Shown here piece after piece: positions 8,427-16,361 of a DNA stretch of 64,000 bases (position 1 is the first letter of the stretch; each line of letters starts with the position of its first letter). The translations under genes were made by a program, and so were the position numbers. Origin of the DNA: Deltaproteobacteria bacterium. GTDB taxonomy: Bacteria > Desulfobacterota > Syntrophia > Syntrophales > Smithellaceae. The notes beneath the pieces were generated by a model. It did not search any database. It saw only the letters and a program-made list of their open reading frames with translations, and was not told the origin of the DNA. The DNA lies in NCBI GenBank assembly GCA_022710585.1, contig JAKLGV010000007.1, positions 40,908-104,907 on the forward strand. The letters run 5' to 3'.

Positions 8427-9041
8427 TTAATATTCGATGCCCGCGCGGTCTTTGATGCCGGCGTTGTAATGATGTTTTACTTCTTGGATTTCACTTACGG
8501 TATCGGCCAGCTTGATGATTTCTTTCGGCGCGTACCGTCCGGTCAGAATCAGATCAAGCCCGGCAGGTTTGTTTTTAATCATAGTCACGACGTCCTTCAG
8601 TTTGATCAGTTTGAAATCCAGAGCGACGTTGATTTCATCCAGAATGATCATGTTGTACTTGCCGCTTTCAATGGCCTTGCGGGCGGTATCCAGACCCTTT
8701 TGCGCCATTTCAATATCAATGGCGGCAGGATGGTTGCGCATCACAAAGCTGTCCAGCCCGGACATGGCGATGTTCAGGTTGGGCAGATATTTTTCCGCGG
8801 CAAGAAATTCGCCGTATTTTCTGCCCTTCATGAACTGCAGAACAAAAACCTTATATCCCTGTCCGATGGCCCGCAGCGCCTGACCGAAAGCGGCGGTCGT
8901 TTTCCCCTTGCCGTTGCCGGTGATGACGATGACCAGCCCCTGTTTTTTCTGCGCGGCATTTTTTCCCGCTTTTTTTGAAGCCGGCGTTTTCTTTTTACTT
9001 GCTTTATAGACGGGGACGTCTTCACTTTTTATCATGGTCAT
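8427..9041 (-). CDS. cobO: Cob(I)alamin adenosyltransferase, CobO/BtuR type
   Basis: 204 residues. The P-loop GNGKGKTTAAFGQALRA, the FMKGRKYGEF segment and the C-terminal AGIKDRAGIEY tail identify the CobA/CobO/BtuR family, which transfers the 5'-deoxyadenosyl group from ATP to cob(I)alamin. The first ~33 residues are a lysine/alanine-rich extension (KASKKKTPASKKAGKNAAQKK spans most of it) not needed for the fold. ATG overlaps the meaB stop by 4 nt, so adenosylcobalamin is made by the same operon that encodes its user, methylmalonyl-CoA mutase. Confidence 0.93.
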   Translation of the reverse strand: MTMIKSEDVPVYKASKKKTPASKKAGKNAAQKKQGLVIVITGNGKGKTTAAFGQALRAIGQGYKVFVLQFMKGRKYGEFLAAEKYLPNLNIAMSGLDSFVMRNHPAAIDIEMAQKGLDTARKAIESGKYNMIILDEINVALDFKLIKLKDVVTMIKNKPAGLDLILTGRYAPKEIIKLADTVSEIQEVKHHYNAGIKDRAGIEY

Positions 9042-10012
9042 TTTCCTGCCTGCTTTCGAAAAAACTTTTCCGTGATTTCTTCCGCTGCCGTGTAGGGATC
9101 GGATTTTCTGTTTCTTATTTTTTCAGCGATTTTTTCCAGGTCGCCGTCCGTCACCAGGGAATGCATAACCGGTTCCATCAGGCAGGCGCTGAGCGCGTCT
9201 TTGATTTCCGTCATGGCCTTGCGGTGCATCCTTTCCGTGAGCATTCCGCTTTGTTGTAAATATAAATGGTGCTCCTCGATTTTTTTCGCGAGTTCGGCGG
9301 TATTTTCGTCAAAAGTGGCCGGATCAAAAGCGTTGCCCACCATGACGATCGGCGGCTTCCAGCCGTCGGCGGTCTTGGGGGAGAGGTTGAGCATGGAAGA
9401 AAGCTCCGTCTGCAACTGCCTGGCGCCGGCACGGTCGGCTTTATTGATAACGAACACATCTGCGATTTCCATCAGGCCGGCCTTCATGGTTTGAATTTCG
9501 TCGCCCATTCCCGGAACCAGGACGACCAGCACAGTGTGGGCGTGATTGATGATATCAATTTCCTGCTGGCCGATGCCGACGGTTTCCACAATAATAATAT
9601 CCTTGCCCATCGCTTCCATCACGTGGATCGAGTTGCCGGCGGCCTGAGAAAGCCCTCCCAGCGCGCCGCGCGTCGCCAGCGAGCGGACAAAAACTCCAGC
9701 ATCCTCGGCATGACGCTGCATGCGGATCCGGTCTCCCAGAATAGCGCCGCCGGTGAAGGGGCTGGTCGGATCAACGGCCAGGACGCCGACCGTTTTGTTC
9801 AGTTTCCTGAATTCTGAGATCAGGGCGTCGGTCAGCGTGCTTTTCCCCGCGCCCGGCGCTCCAGTGATGCCGATAATAAAGGATTTGCCGGTATGGGCGT
9901 AGAGTTTTTTGATTTTCGCTTTGGCGTCGGGAAGTTTATCTTCGATGTCTCTGATCAGACGGGAGGCGGTCCGAATATCACCGGCACATATTTTTTTGAT
10001 GGTCGTATCCAT
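9038..10012 (-). CDS. meaB: Methylmalonyl-CoA mutase-associated GTPase MeaB (ArgK family)
   Basis: 324 residues. The G1/P-loop GITGAPGAGKSTLTDAL, the switch segment VGVLAVDPTSPFTGGAILGDRIRM, IIVETVGIGQQEIDI and the base-recognition NKAD motif (FVINKADRAGARQL) are all those of MeaB/ArgK. The protein gates cofactor delivery to methylmalonyl-CoA mutase and protects it from inactivation. It lies between mcmA2 (21 nt upstream) and cobO (4-nt overlap), as expected for its role. No good SD precedes ATG 10012, so translation may depend on coupling to mcmA2. Confidence 0.96.
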   Translation of the reverse strand: MDTTIKKICAGDIRTASRLIRDIEDKLPDAKAKIKKLYAHTGKSFIIGITGAPGAGKSTLTDALISEFRKLNKTVGVLAVDPTSPFTGGAILGDRIRMQRHAEDAGVFVRSLATRGALGGLSQAAGNSIHVMEAMGKDIIIVETVGIGQQEIDIINHAHTVLVVLVPGMGDEIQTMKAGLMEIADVFVINKADRAGARQLQTELSSMLNLSPKTADGWKPPIVMVGNAFDPATFDENTAELAKKIEEHHLYLQQSGMLTERMHRKAMTEIKDALSACLMEPVMHSLVTDGDLEKIAEKIRNRKSDPYTAAEEITEKFFRKQAGK

Positions 10013-10033
10013 GGGGTCTGCTGCTGCCAGGGT

Positions 10034-10435
10034 TTAGTGGGGCTTGATGTTTGTTTTGATCCATTCCACTATGGAATCGAGCGAAGCCCCCGGTGTAAAG
10101 ATGGCTTTGATGCCGGACTCGTAAAGCGTGGAAAAATCCTGTTCGGGAATGATGCCGCCGCCGATGACGGCAATGTCCTCCGCGCCTTTCTCGCGCAACA
10201 GCTCGACCACCCGTGGAAACAAAACACGGTGAGCACCGGAAAGACAACTGAGTCCGACCGCATCAACATCTTCCTGAATGGCGGATGCGGCGATTTGTTC
10301 CGGTGTCTGATGACAGCCGGTGTAAACCACCTCAAACCCGGCGTCGCGGAAACAGCGGGCGAGAATACGCGCGCCGCGGTCGTGACCGTCCAGTCCCGGT
10401 TTGGCGACCATCACACGAATTTTTCTTTCCGGCAT
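10034..10435 (-). CDS. mcmA2: Methylmalonyl-CoA mutase, B12-binding small subunit
   Basis: 133 residues, a free-standing cobalamin-binding domain. The base-off/His-on signature is complete: [13 protein letters not shown] supplies the axial histidine, followed by [10 protein letters not shown] and [11 protein letters not shown]. It pairs with the separate catalytic subunit encoded just upstream (mcmA1) to interconvert succinyl-CoA and (R)-methylmalonyl-CoA, a step in propionate metabolism. This split arrangement is known from archaea and several deltaproteobacteria. GGAG lies 8 nt before ATG. The 150-nt gap to mcmA1 contains an inverted-repeat element. Confidence 0.96.
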   Translation of the reverse strand: MPERKIRVMVAKPGLDGHDRGARILARCFRDAGFEVVYTGCHQTPEQIAASAIQEDVDAVGLSCLSGAHRVLFPRVVELLREKGAEDIAVIGGGIIPEQDFSTLYESGIKAIFTPGASLDSIVEWIKTNIKPH

Positions 10436-10464
10436 ATAAATGTCTCCTTAAATTATCTTTAAGA

Positions 10465-10583
10465 CCAAGTCGGATTCATCAGGATACCGCGGCGGCGAGG
10501 AGGAGGCGCCGGAGACGTATTAAGTATACGTTGAGGACGCCGACGACGCTGCCAACAAAGGTAGCCGTATGAAGGCGGCTTGG
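10465..10583. repeat. 119-bp imperfect inverted-repeat element between mcmA1 and mcmA2
   Basis: The ends are inverted copies: CCAAGTCGGATTCAT (10465-10479) against ATGAAGGCGGCTTGG (10569-10583), 12 of 15 positions pairing. The centre is a clean hairpin, ACGTAT-TAAGT-ATACGT (10515-10531), and the arms (GGCGGCGAGGAGG / CGACGACGCTGCC) are also partly complementary. It starts 3 nt after the mcmA1 stop and contains no credible gene. It resembles a miniature palindromic element or an intercistronic RNA hairpin. Confidence 0.7.
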
Positions 10584-10585
10584 TT

Positions 10586-12268
10586 TCAGTAAAGTCCCGG
10601 ATCCCTATACTCCCCATAAACTTCGCGGTAAACATCGCATATTTCCTGCAGGGTGGCCAGGTTTTTCACGGCGTCGATGCAGTGCGGCATCACGTTATCG
10701 CCCTTTTTGCAGGCGCTTCTGATATTGTCCAGAGACGTTTTGACGGACTTGCCGTCGCGCTTACGCCGAACTTCCTGGAGCCGTTTAATCTGCTCTTCAC
10801 CGACTTTTTCTTCAATTTCAACCAGCGGAATAGGATACTGCTGGTTGCTTAAATATTTATTGACGCCGACCATGATCTTATCGCCCTTTTCCAGTTGTGC
10901 CTGGAATTTATAAGCGGATTCGGCAATTTCCATTTGCGGAAATCCTTTATCAATGGCGGCAATCATCCCGCCCATGGCATCTATTTTGTTGATGTAGTCC
11001 CAGGTTTCTTCCTCAATTTTATTCGTCAGAGATTCAATAAAATAAGAACCGGCCAGAGGATCAATGGTGCTGGCCACGCCGGTTTCTTCCGCCAGAATTT
11101 GCTGGGTGCGCAGAGCAATTTCCGCAGCGTGCTCCGAAGGCAGACAGAAAACTTCATCCAGCGAGTTGGTATGCAGCGACTGGGTTCCGCCCAGGACAGC
11201 CGCCAGCGCCTCCACCGTTGTGCGCACAACGTTGTTGTAGGGCTGCTGAGCCGCCAGGGAGCATCCCGCCGTCTGGGTGTGGAAGCGCAGCCACATCGAG
11301 CGGGGATTCTTCGCCTGAAAACGGTCCCGCATGATTTTCGCCCAGATGCGGCGCGCCGCCCGCAGTTTGCAGATTTCTTCGAAGAAATCGATGTGCGAAT
11401 TAAAGAAGAAGGAAAGGCGCGGCGCGAAATCGTCAACATTCATTTGCTTGCGGCGGACGACATCCTCCACATATTCGATGCCGTCACGGATCGTGAAAGC
11501 CAACTCCTGAACAGCCGTAGCGCCCGCTTCACGGATGTGATAACCGCTGATGCTGATGGTATTCCAGCGCTGAACATATTTTGTGCCGAATTCCACGGTA
11601 TCGCTGATCAATTTTACGGAAGGCTCCGGCGGGCACATGAAAGTCTTTTGCGCGATGAATTCCTTGAGCATGTCATTTTGAATGGTGCCGCCGATTCTGG
11701 AAAGCGGCACGCCTTTAATGTCCGCTGCCGCGCAGTACATGGCCCACAGAACCGTGGCCGGGGGATTGATGGTCATCGACGTCGTAACCTCCGCCAGCGG
11801 GATGCCTTCCATCAGCACCAGAAAATCTTCCAGCGTGTCTATCGCCACGCCGCATTTGCCCACTTCGCCCAGCGCTTTGGGCGAGTCGCTGTCGTAGCCC
11901 ATCAGCGTCGGGAAATCGAAAGCCGTGCTCAGGCCGGTCTGGCCTTCGCGCAGCAGCATTTTCCAGCGCTGATTGGTGTCGTGAGCGCTGCCCATACCCG
12001 AAAACATGCGAAACGTCCAGTAGCGCCCCCGGTATCCGGTTACCTGATTCCCTCTGAGATAAGGAAATTCGCCAGGCGCGCCGATGTCTTCGGCAAAATT
12101 CATGTCTTGAATATCTTCCGGAGTGTAGAGCCTTTTTATTTCTTCGTCCGATACCGTCGAAAAACGCTCTTTCTGGTCCGGGTTATTTTTTAGCGACTTC
12201 TGAACTTCGTCTTCCCATTTTCGGGTAAGTTTCAAAGACGCCTCTTGCATTTCTTTGGAGAAATACAC
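10586..12268 (-). CDS. mcmA1: Methylmalonyl-CoA mutase, catalytic large subunit
   Basis: About 560 residues, the TIM-barrel substrate domain without the B12 domain. Diagnostic segments are YLRGNQVTGYRGRYWTFRMF, GQTGLSTAFDFPTLMGYDSD, TTSMTINPPATVLWAMY, GTIQNDMLKEFIAQ and SISGYHIREAGAT, which carries the catalytic His. It converts succinyl-CoA and methylmalonyl-CoA with the B12 subunit McmA2. A TTG at 12274 also opens the frame, but a G-run (GGGGGG, about 8 nt upstream) fits GTG 12268 better. First gene of mcmA1-mcmA2-meaB-cobO. Confidence 0.95.
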   Translation of the reverse strand: MYFSKEMQEASLKLTRKWEDEVQKSLKNNPDQKERFSTVSDEEIKRLYTPEDIQDMNFAEDIGAPGEFPYLRGNQVTGYRGRYWTFRMFSGMGSAHDTNQRWKMLLREGQTGLSTAFDFPTLMGYDSDSPKALGEVGKCGVAIDTLEDFLVLMEGIPLAEVTTSMTINPPATVLWAMYCAAADIKGVPLSRIGGTIQNDMLKEFIAQKTFMCPPEPSVKLISDTVEFGTKYVQRWNTISISGYHIREAGATAVQELAFTIRDGIEYVEDVVRRKQMNVDDFAPRLSFFFNSHIDFFEEICKLRAARRIWAKIMRDRFQAKNPRSMWLRFHTQTAGCSLAAQQPYNNVVRTTVEALAAVLGGTQSLHTNSLDEVFCLPSEHAAEIALRTQQILAEETGVASTIDPLAGSYFIESLTNKIEEETWDYINKIDAMGGMIAAIDKGFPQMEIAESAYKFQAQLEKGDKIMVGVNKYLSNQQYPIPLVEIEEKVGEEQIKRLQEVRRKRDGKSVKTSLDNIRSACKKGDNVMPHCIDAVKNLATLQEICDVYREVYGEYRDPGLY

Positions 12269-12408
12269 GGTCAAGTCCCCCCGTATTATTCGGAATAATT
12301 AAGAATATCCGTAAAATCTAAAAGGCACTAACTCAAATCTTTTGATTTTGTCAAGAGATATTGAACTTTCGGCGCCTTATCCCTGAGGTTGTCTTATGGC
12401 CATAATTA

Positions 12409-12442
12409 AAAAGCACCTCTGTCATAGCGACAGAAGTGCTTT
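12409..12442 (-). terminator. Rho-independent terminator of the cold-shock gene
   Basis: On the minus strand AAGCAC-t-TCTGTC, loop, GACAGA-g-GTGCTT is followed by TTTTTAATT. Two 6-bp stem blocks flank one mismatch, then comes a U-tract, 28 nt past the csp stop codon. Confidence 0.85.
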
Positions 12443-12469
12443 GATTGTTGAATGCTTTATTTATAAATA

Positions 12470-12670
12470 TTATAAAGGCTTTACGTTTTCCGCTTCCTGG
12501 CCTTTTTTGCCCTGCTGGATATCAAAGGACACGCGCTGGCCTTCATTCAGCGATTTGAAACCGTCGGCCTTGATGGCGCTGAAATGAACGAAGACATCAC
12601 CGCCGTCATCCTGCTTGATAAAGCCGAATCCTTTTTTGGCGTTAAACCATTTTACAATTCCTTCCGGCAT
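12470..12670 (-). CDS. CspA-family cold-shock protein
   Basis: 66 residues forming a single OB-fold cold-shock domain: [30 protein letters not shown] contains both RNP motifs (KGFGFI and VFVHF). It binds single-stranded RNA/DNA and acts as an RNA chaperone. The frame can be extended seven codons to ATG 12691, but AAAGGAG overlaps that upstream ATG and sits at good distance before ATG 12670, so the MPEG start is chosen. Monocistronic, with its own terminator. Confidence 0.95.
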   Translation of the reverse strand: MPEGIVKWFNAKKGFGFIKQDDGGDVFVHFSAIKADGFKSLNEGQRVSFDIQQGKKGQEAENVKPL

Positions 12671-12691
12671 CGTTGTGCAAACTCCTTTCAT

Positions 12692-13018
12692 AGATTTTAC
12701 CGGTCGAATTAAACGATGACAGATTTAAAACCGAAAGTCTTTAAAGAATGAAGATGGTCCGGTAAGGATGAATATCTGCGAACCCCTAAAGCTTATTACG
12801 GATTAACCTTTTACCTCAAAACGTTTAAATTCAACTTGTTTCACCGCTACAAAGCGCGATGACGGATGTACTTAAGCATAAGACTTGATAAAGTCAAGCT
12901 ATAATTTATTGTTCAGCGCGCTTACACTTTTTAAAGAAATATGCTATTTATAGCACAAATCAGGAGGGATGATTCATCACCCATAACGACCAATAAACTT
13001 TGATAGAAAGGATTTATT
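12692..13018. other. Non-coding divergent region between csp and the TlpA-like gene
   Basis: 327 bp with no plausible gene. It must hold the csp leader (minus) and the promoter for the thioredoxin pair (plus). Visible structure: CTTGA-taaag-TCAAG (12884-12898), and a palindrome TGCTAT-TT-ATAGCA (12942-12955) about 65 nt before the plus-strand start. AGGAGGGATG near 12961 is not followed by an open frame of note. I could not assign promoters with confidence or see a cold-box. Confidence 0.5.
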
Positions 13019-13588
13019 ATGAAAAGAAAAATAGCCGTTTCAATTTTGTCTATGGCCGTATTGCTTATGGCGGCCGTTTGTTATGCGGAAGTCAATCCCC
13101 CTCAGGTGGGGGGGACCTTTCCGGAAATAGAACTGGCGAAGCCGACCGCCCCCGCCGAACTTCAGTATCTGGGATTGTCGGGCAGCGGGTTTTTTAAAGT
13201 CAATCAGATCAAGTCGGATGTCGTGATTGTGGAAATATTCAGCATGTATTGTCCCTACTGCCAGGGCGAAGCCCCCAATGTCAACAGTCTTTATTCACTG
13301 ATTGAAGGCAATCCCCGGCTCAAGGGCAAAATCAAAATCATCGGCATTGGAATCAACAACTCACTTTATGAAACGAATATTTTTAAGAATAAATACAAAG
13401 TTCAGTTTCCTTTGATACCGGATGGAGACTTTAAACTGCACAAAACCATCGGGCAGGTGAGAACACCGTATTTTATTGTCGTCAAACTGAAGGGAGGAAA
13501 GACCGAAGTTATTTATTCCAAACTCGGAGCCCTGGGTGACAACAAAACGTTTCTCGACCAAATCGTTAAATCAACCGGATTAAAATAG
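13019..13588 (+). CDS. Periplasmic TlpA/thioredoxin-like protein with CPYC
   Basis: 189 residues. A signal peptide (KRKIAVSILSMAVLLMAAVCYA) precedes a thioredoxin-like domain. The redox motif is MYCPYCQGEAP near residue 77-80, and the cis-proline segment is VRTPYFIVV. The CPYC pair suggests a thiol-disulfide exchanger exported by Sec, perhaps feeding electrons to the secreted peroxiredoxin encoded 9 nt downstream. AGAAAGGA precedes ATG. Confidence 0.85.
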   Translation: MKRKIAVSILSMAVLLMAAVCYAEVNPPQVGGTFPEIELAKPTAPAELQYLGLSGSGFFKVNQIKSDVVIVEIFSMYCPYCQGEAPNVNSLYSLIEGNPRLKGKIKIIGIGINNSLYETNIFKNKYKVQFPLIPDGDFKLHKTIGQVRTPYFIVVKLKGGKTEVIYSKLGALGDNKTFLDQIVKSTGLK

Positions 13589-13597
13589 GAGCGGGCT

Positions 13598-14185
13598 ATG
13601 AAAAAAATATTACTATCCTCTTTGCTGATTTGTTTATTTGCCGTCAACGCTTACGCGCTTTCCGAGGCGTATAAAAATAATATTTATAACCCGGGCGCGT
13701 TAAAGCCCCGAGACAGCGTTTTAAAGGTCAAGGTGGGAGACGCCGCTCCGGATTTTACGCTGAAAGCCGTCAGCGGCAAAACGATTTCTCTAAAAGACTA
13801 TCAGGGGAAGAAGAATGTCGTGATTTCCTTTGTTCCGGCGGCGTGGACACCGGTATGCTCCGATCAGTGGCCGGGCTACAACATCGTTCAGGATCTATTT
13901 GAAAGCCATGATGCCGTCATGCTGGGCATTACCGTTGATAGTATTCCCACGCTATTTTCCTGGACAAATCAAATGGGAAAACTCTGGTTTGAGGTTTTAT
14001 CCGATTTCTGGCCGCACGGCGCCGTTGCCGAGAAATTCGGCGTTTTGCGTTCCGACGGCGTTTCCGAAAGGGCCCTGTTTGTTATCGATAAAAAAGGCAT
14101 CATCTGTTACATTGACGTGCATGATATCAATCAGCGACCGCCACTGGAGGCGCTGGTCAGAGAACTGGAAAAAATGCAGCCATAA
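13598..14185 (+). CDS. Secreted peroxiredoxin (AhpC/TSA family)
   Basis: 195 residues with a signal peptide (MKKILLSSLLICLFAVNAYA). The thioredoxin-fold domain begins VKVGDAAPDFTLKAV. The peroxidatic cysteine is in FVPAAWTPVCSDQWPGY, matching the P-x-x-x-T/S-x-x-C motif. No second conserved cysteine is evident in the C-terminal half beyond GIICYIDV, so it could be 1-Cys or use that residue. It reduces peroxides in the cell envelope, and the TlpA-like gene just upstream is the natural reductant partner. Confidence 0.88.
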   Translation: MKKILLSSLLICLFAVNAYALSEAYKNNIYNPGALKPRDSVLKVKVGDAAPDFTLKAVSGKTISLKDYQGKKNVVISFVPAAWTPVCSDQWPGYNIVQDLFESHDAVMLGITVDSIPTLFSWTNQMGKLWFEVLSDFWPHGAVAEKFGVLRSDGVSERALFVIDKKGIICYIDVHDINQRPPLEALVRELEKMQP

Positions 14186-14325
14186 AATAAATTTAAGATA
14201 TTGATATTAATGATATTTATGCTTTTTCCTTGACACAGCCCCGATATTCATCTATGCACCTTCCAGAAGTTTCTGAACGCCGGTCATTTTTTTGTCCGTA
14301 CCATCAGAGGATAAAGGTTATCGGG

Positions 14326-14967
14326 GTGAACGTGGAAGAAAAAAGAAGAAAAAAGAAAGAGCGGGAACGGGAAAACAGACGAAACACTATTCTCAAAGCG
14401 GCAAGAAAGCTTTTTTTTGATCGTGGTTTCAAGTCTGTAACAGTTGACAATATCGCCGAAAAATCGGAAGTCAGCAAGGGATCCATTTATCTTTGTTTCG
14501 AAAGCAAAGAAGAAATATACACGCAGATTCTGATCGCCGAAAATATCGCTCTCTACGATAGAGTCAAGAACTTCACGGCAATTGAAGCGTCCGCTTCACA
14601 GCTAATGCAGGAATTCGCCCGCATTTACGTCGATTATTTCCTCAACGATAAAGAGCTCTTCAGAATTCTGATGACTTTTATGATGCAGACGGGGCATATG
14701 CATCTGACGCAGCAGCAAAGCGCCGAACTGATCAGATCAACGAATCAGAACATCACCATTCTTTCTCAAATCATTCAGAAGGGTGTGGATTCCGGTGAAT
14801 TTACGCCGGTGGACAATATCCGGCAGATGCAAAATGCTATCTGGGGAATGTTAAACGGCATCATCTCCCTTTATCTTTTTATAGGAAATCCCATAAAAAG
14901 AATGGAGAGAATCCATTCCACCGTTCAGGAAAGTCTGAATATCATGATTAAAGGTTTAAAAGCGTAA
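14326..14967 (+). CDS. TetR/AcrR-family transcriptional regulator
   Basis: About 213 residues. A very basic N-terminus (EEKRRKKKERERENRR) leads into a TetR helix-turn-helix: ILKAARKLFFDRGFKSVTVDNIAEKSEVSKGSIYLCFESKEEIY. The C-terminal ~150 residues are the ligand/dimer domain, not recognisable as to ligand. The frame extends upstream to 14230, but GTG 14326 with AGAGGATAAAGG before it is the better start. Target unknown; the secreted redox pair upstream is on the same strand. Confidence 0.85.
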   Translation: MNVEEKRRKKKERERENRRNTILKAARKLFFDRGFKSVTVDNIAEKSEVSKGSIYLCFESKEEIYTQILIAENIALYDRVKNFTAIEASASQLMQEFARIYVDYFLNDKELFRILMTFMMQTGHMHLTQQQSAELIRSTNQNITILSQIIQKGVDSGEFTPVDNIRQMQNAIWGMLNGIISLYLFIGNPIKRMERIHSTVQESLNIMIKGLKA

Positions 14968-14984
14968 GTCTTTTCCGGGCGTAC

Positions 14985-15326
14985 TTACTTCCCGTTCTCT
15001 TTCAATATTTCTTCAAAATCCTGCTCGGCTTGCCGCAGTGTTTTCTCTACCTCTTTTTCCAGTTTTTCAAATCTTTCGATAATAATTCGCGCCTGATCGG
15101 TCAGTTGAAGAGATTTTTCCTTATCGCTGGTTGACACCAGTTTCTTATCCATCCGCTCTTCCGAAGCTTTCAGTCGCCCCCAGGCGGCGCGGTAGGACAT
15201 CCCCAACTCTTTGGCCGCGGCGTTTAAACTGTGGCGCTCTTCAATGGATTTGAGAATTTCATCACGGCCTTTGCCGAAAATGACCTTTCCGTTGTGCTCA
15301 ATCCAGATTTTATATTTTATTTCCAT
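14985..15326 (-). CDS. ModE-like winged helix-turn-helix regulator lacking the molbindin domain
   Basis: 113 residues. The sequence SIEERHSLNAAAKELGMSYRAAWGRLKASEERMDKKLV matches the N-terminal DNA-binding domain of ModE (LysR-like wHTH), including the S-Y-R-A-A-W recognition helix. The usual C-terminal molybdate-binding domains are absent. Instead there is a charged coiled-coil-like tail (EKLEKEVEKTLRQAEQDFEEI). Single-domain relatives occur next to molybdenum/tungsten enzymes; a Mo/W formate dehydrogenase lies 5.3 kb away. Ligand and targets are unknown. Confidence 0.8.
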   Translation of the reverse strand: MEIKYKIWIEHNGKVIFGKGRDEILKSIEERHSLNAAAKELGMSYRAAWGRLKASEERMDKKLVSTSDKEKSLQLTDQARIIIERFEKLEKEVEKTLRQAEQDFEEILKENGK

Positions 15327-15403
15327 CAGGCGCCTCCTGACCTTTTCCTTTAAATGATTTATAGGGAAGAAATAGCTAAAATGTCAATATAATTCATCAT
15401 GGG

Positions 15404-16216
15404 TCACTTCATAGGAAGAACTTCGTTGAGGCTACCGGTGCGGTAGCCTCTCAGATCCAGCGCAACATAGGTAAAACCGATTTCCCGCAATGCTGCGTTG
15501 ACGCCATTCATCAGCTTCACATTAAAAAATTTACGCCTTTCCGCTTCTGCCACTTCTATTCTGGCTGTATCGCCATGATAGCGCACCCGCAAATTCTTAA
15601 ATCCCAGATCGAGCAGATACTGTTCGGCCTTCTCCACCATCGCCAGCCTCTCAATGGTTATTTTTATGCCGTAAGGAAAGCGTGACGCCAGACAGGCAAA
15701 GGCCGGTTTATCCCAGGTGGGCAGGCCCATTTTTTTTGATAATTTCCGAATGTCTTCTTTGTGGAAACCGGCATCCTGAAGCGGACTGATGATTCCCAGC
15801 TCATGAATCGCCCGCATGCCGGGGCGATAATCGCCAAGATCATCGATGTTCGAGCCCTCGGCAATCGTTTTGATATGATGCTTTTTGGCTTCCTTTTTTA
15901 TCCGGGAAAATAACGCGTGTTTGCACAGATAGCACCTGTCCGGCGGATTATCCGTAAACGCTTTGCTCTCCAATTCCCTGGATTGAATAATGATGTGCCG
16001 GATGCCGGCGCTGCGTACGAATTCAATGGCTTCCCGGAATTCTCTTTCAGGGTGTATGGACGATTGAGCCGTGAAAGCCGTGACCTGATCTTTTAATACA
16101 TCATGCGCGACTTTCAGAAGAAAAGTACTGTCCACACCGCCCGAATACGCCACAGCCAGGGGCGCTGATTCCTTTATCATACGCTGAAGACGATTCAATG
16201 AATTCTGAAGTTCCAT
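15404..16216 (-). CDS. larE: LarE-like ATP-dependent sulfur transferase
   Basis: 270 residues of the LarE/N-type ATP pyrophosphatase family: PP-loop VAYSGGVDSTFLLK, DRCYLCKHALF, the conserved AEGSNIDDLGDYRPGM and PAFACLASRFPYG. LarE adenylates and thiolates pyridinium carboxylates when building the nickel-pincer nucleotide cofactor of lactate racemase. Cysteines in CYLC and ACLASR give three candidates for a cluster-binding or catalytic site. Its position beside NikR and a nickel ECF transporter supports a nickel role. LarA, LarB and LarC are not in the window, so a related thiolation remains possible. Confidence 0.85.
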   Translation of the reverse strand: MELQNSLNRLQRMIKESAPLAVAYSGGVDSTFLLKVAHDVLKDQVTAFTAQSSIHPEREFREAIEFVRSAGIRHIIIQSRELESKAFTDNPPDRCYLCKHALFSRIKKEAKKHHIKTIAEGSNIDDLGDYRPGMRAIHELGIISPLQDAGFHKEDIRKLSKKMGLPTWDKPAFACLASRFPYGIKITIERLAMVEKAEQYLLDLGFKNLRVRYHGDTARIEVAEAERRKFFNVKLMNGVNAALREIGFTYVALDLRGYRTGSLNEVLPMK

Positions 16217-16301
16217 ATGGACGCTTATATAGCATAAACGGCTCTACAATGCCGTTGTTTTCTTGTTTCAGACGGTTATCCGTTGACGCTTCCAATATAT
16301 C

Positions 16302-16331
16302 TTGACCTTTTTTCTTTTCTTGTCATATTTT
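16302..16331 (+). promoter_or_regulatory. Candidate promoter for nikR
   Basis: TTGACC (16302-16307), an 18-nt T-rich spacer, then TATTTT (16326-16331), 31 nt before the nikR start. The match is moderate and rests on sequence only. Confidence 0.3.
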
Positions 16332-16361
16332 ACAGTCATAAATCAGCAGGAGGGAAAACCT

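Noticed and set aside
10285..10572. 95-aa plus-strand frame across the mcm intergenic element
   Set aside because: It covers the inverted-repeat element and the start of mcmA2 on the other strand, with an arginine-rich low-complexity product.
10895..12193. 432-aa open frame opposite mcmA1
   Set aside because: Shadow frame created by the codon bias of the mutase gene; no family pattern, no RBS, and mcmA1 is unequivocal on the other strand.
12885..12905. Plus-strand promoter TTGATA/TATAAT before the TlpA-like gene
   Set aside because: The hexamers are only 9 nt apart, too close for sigma-70.
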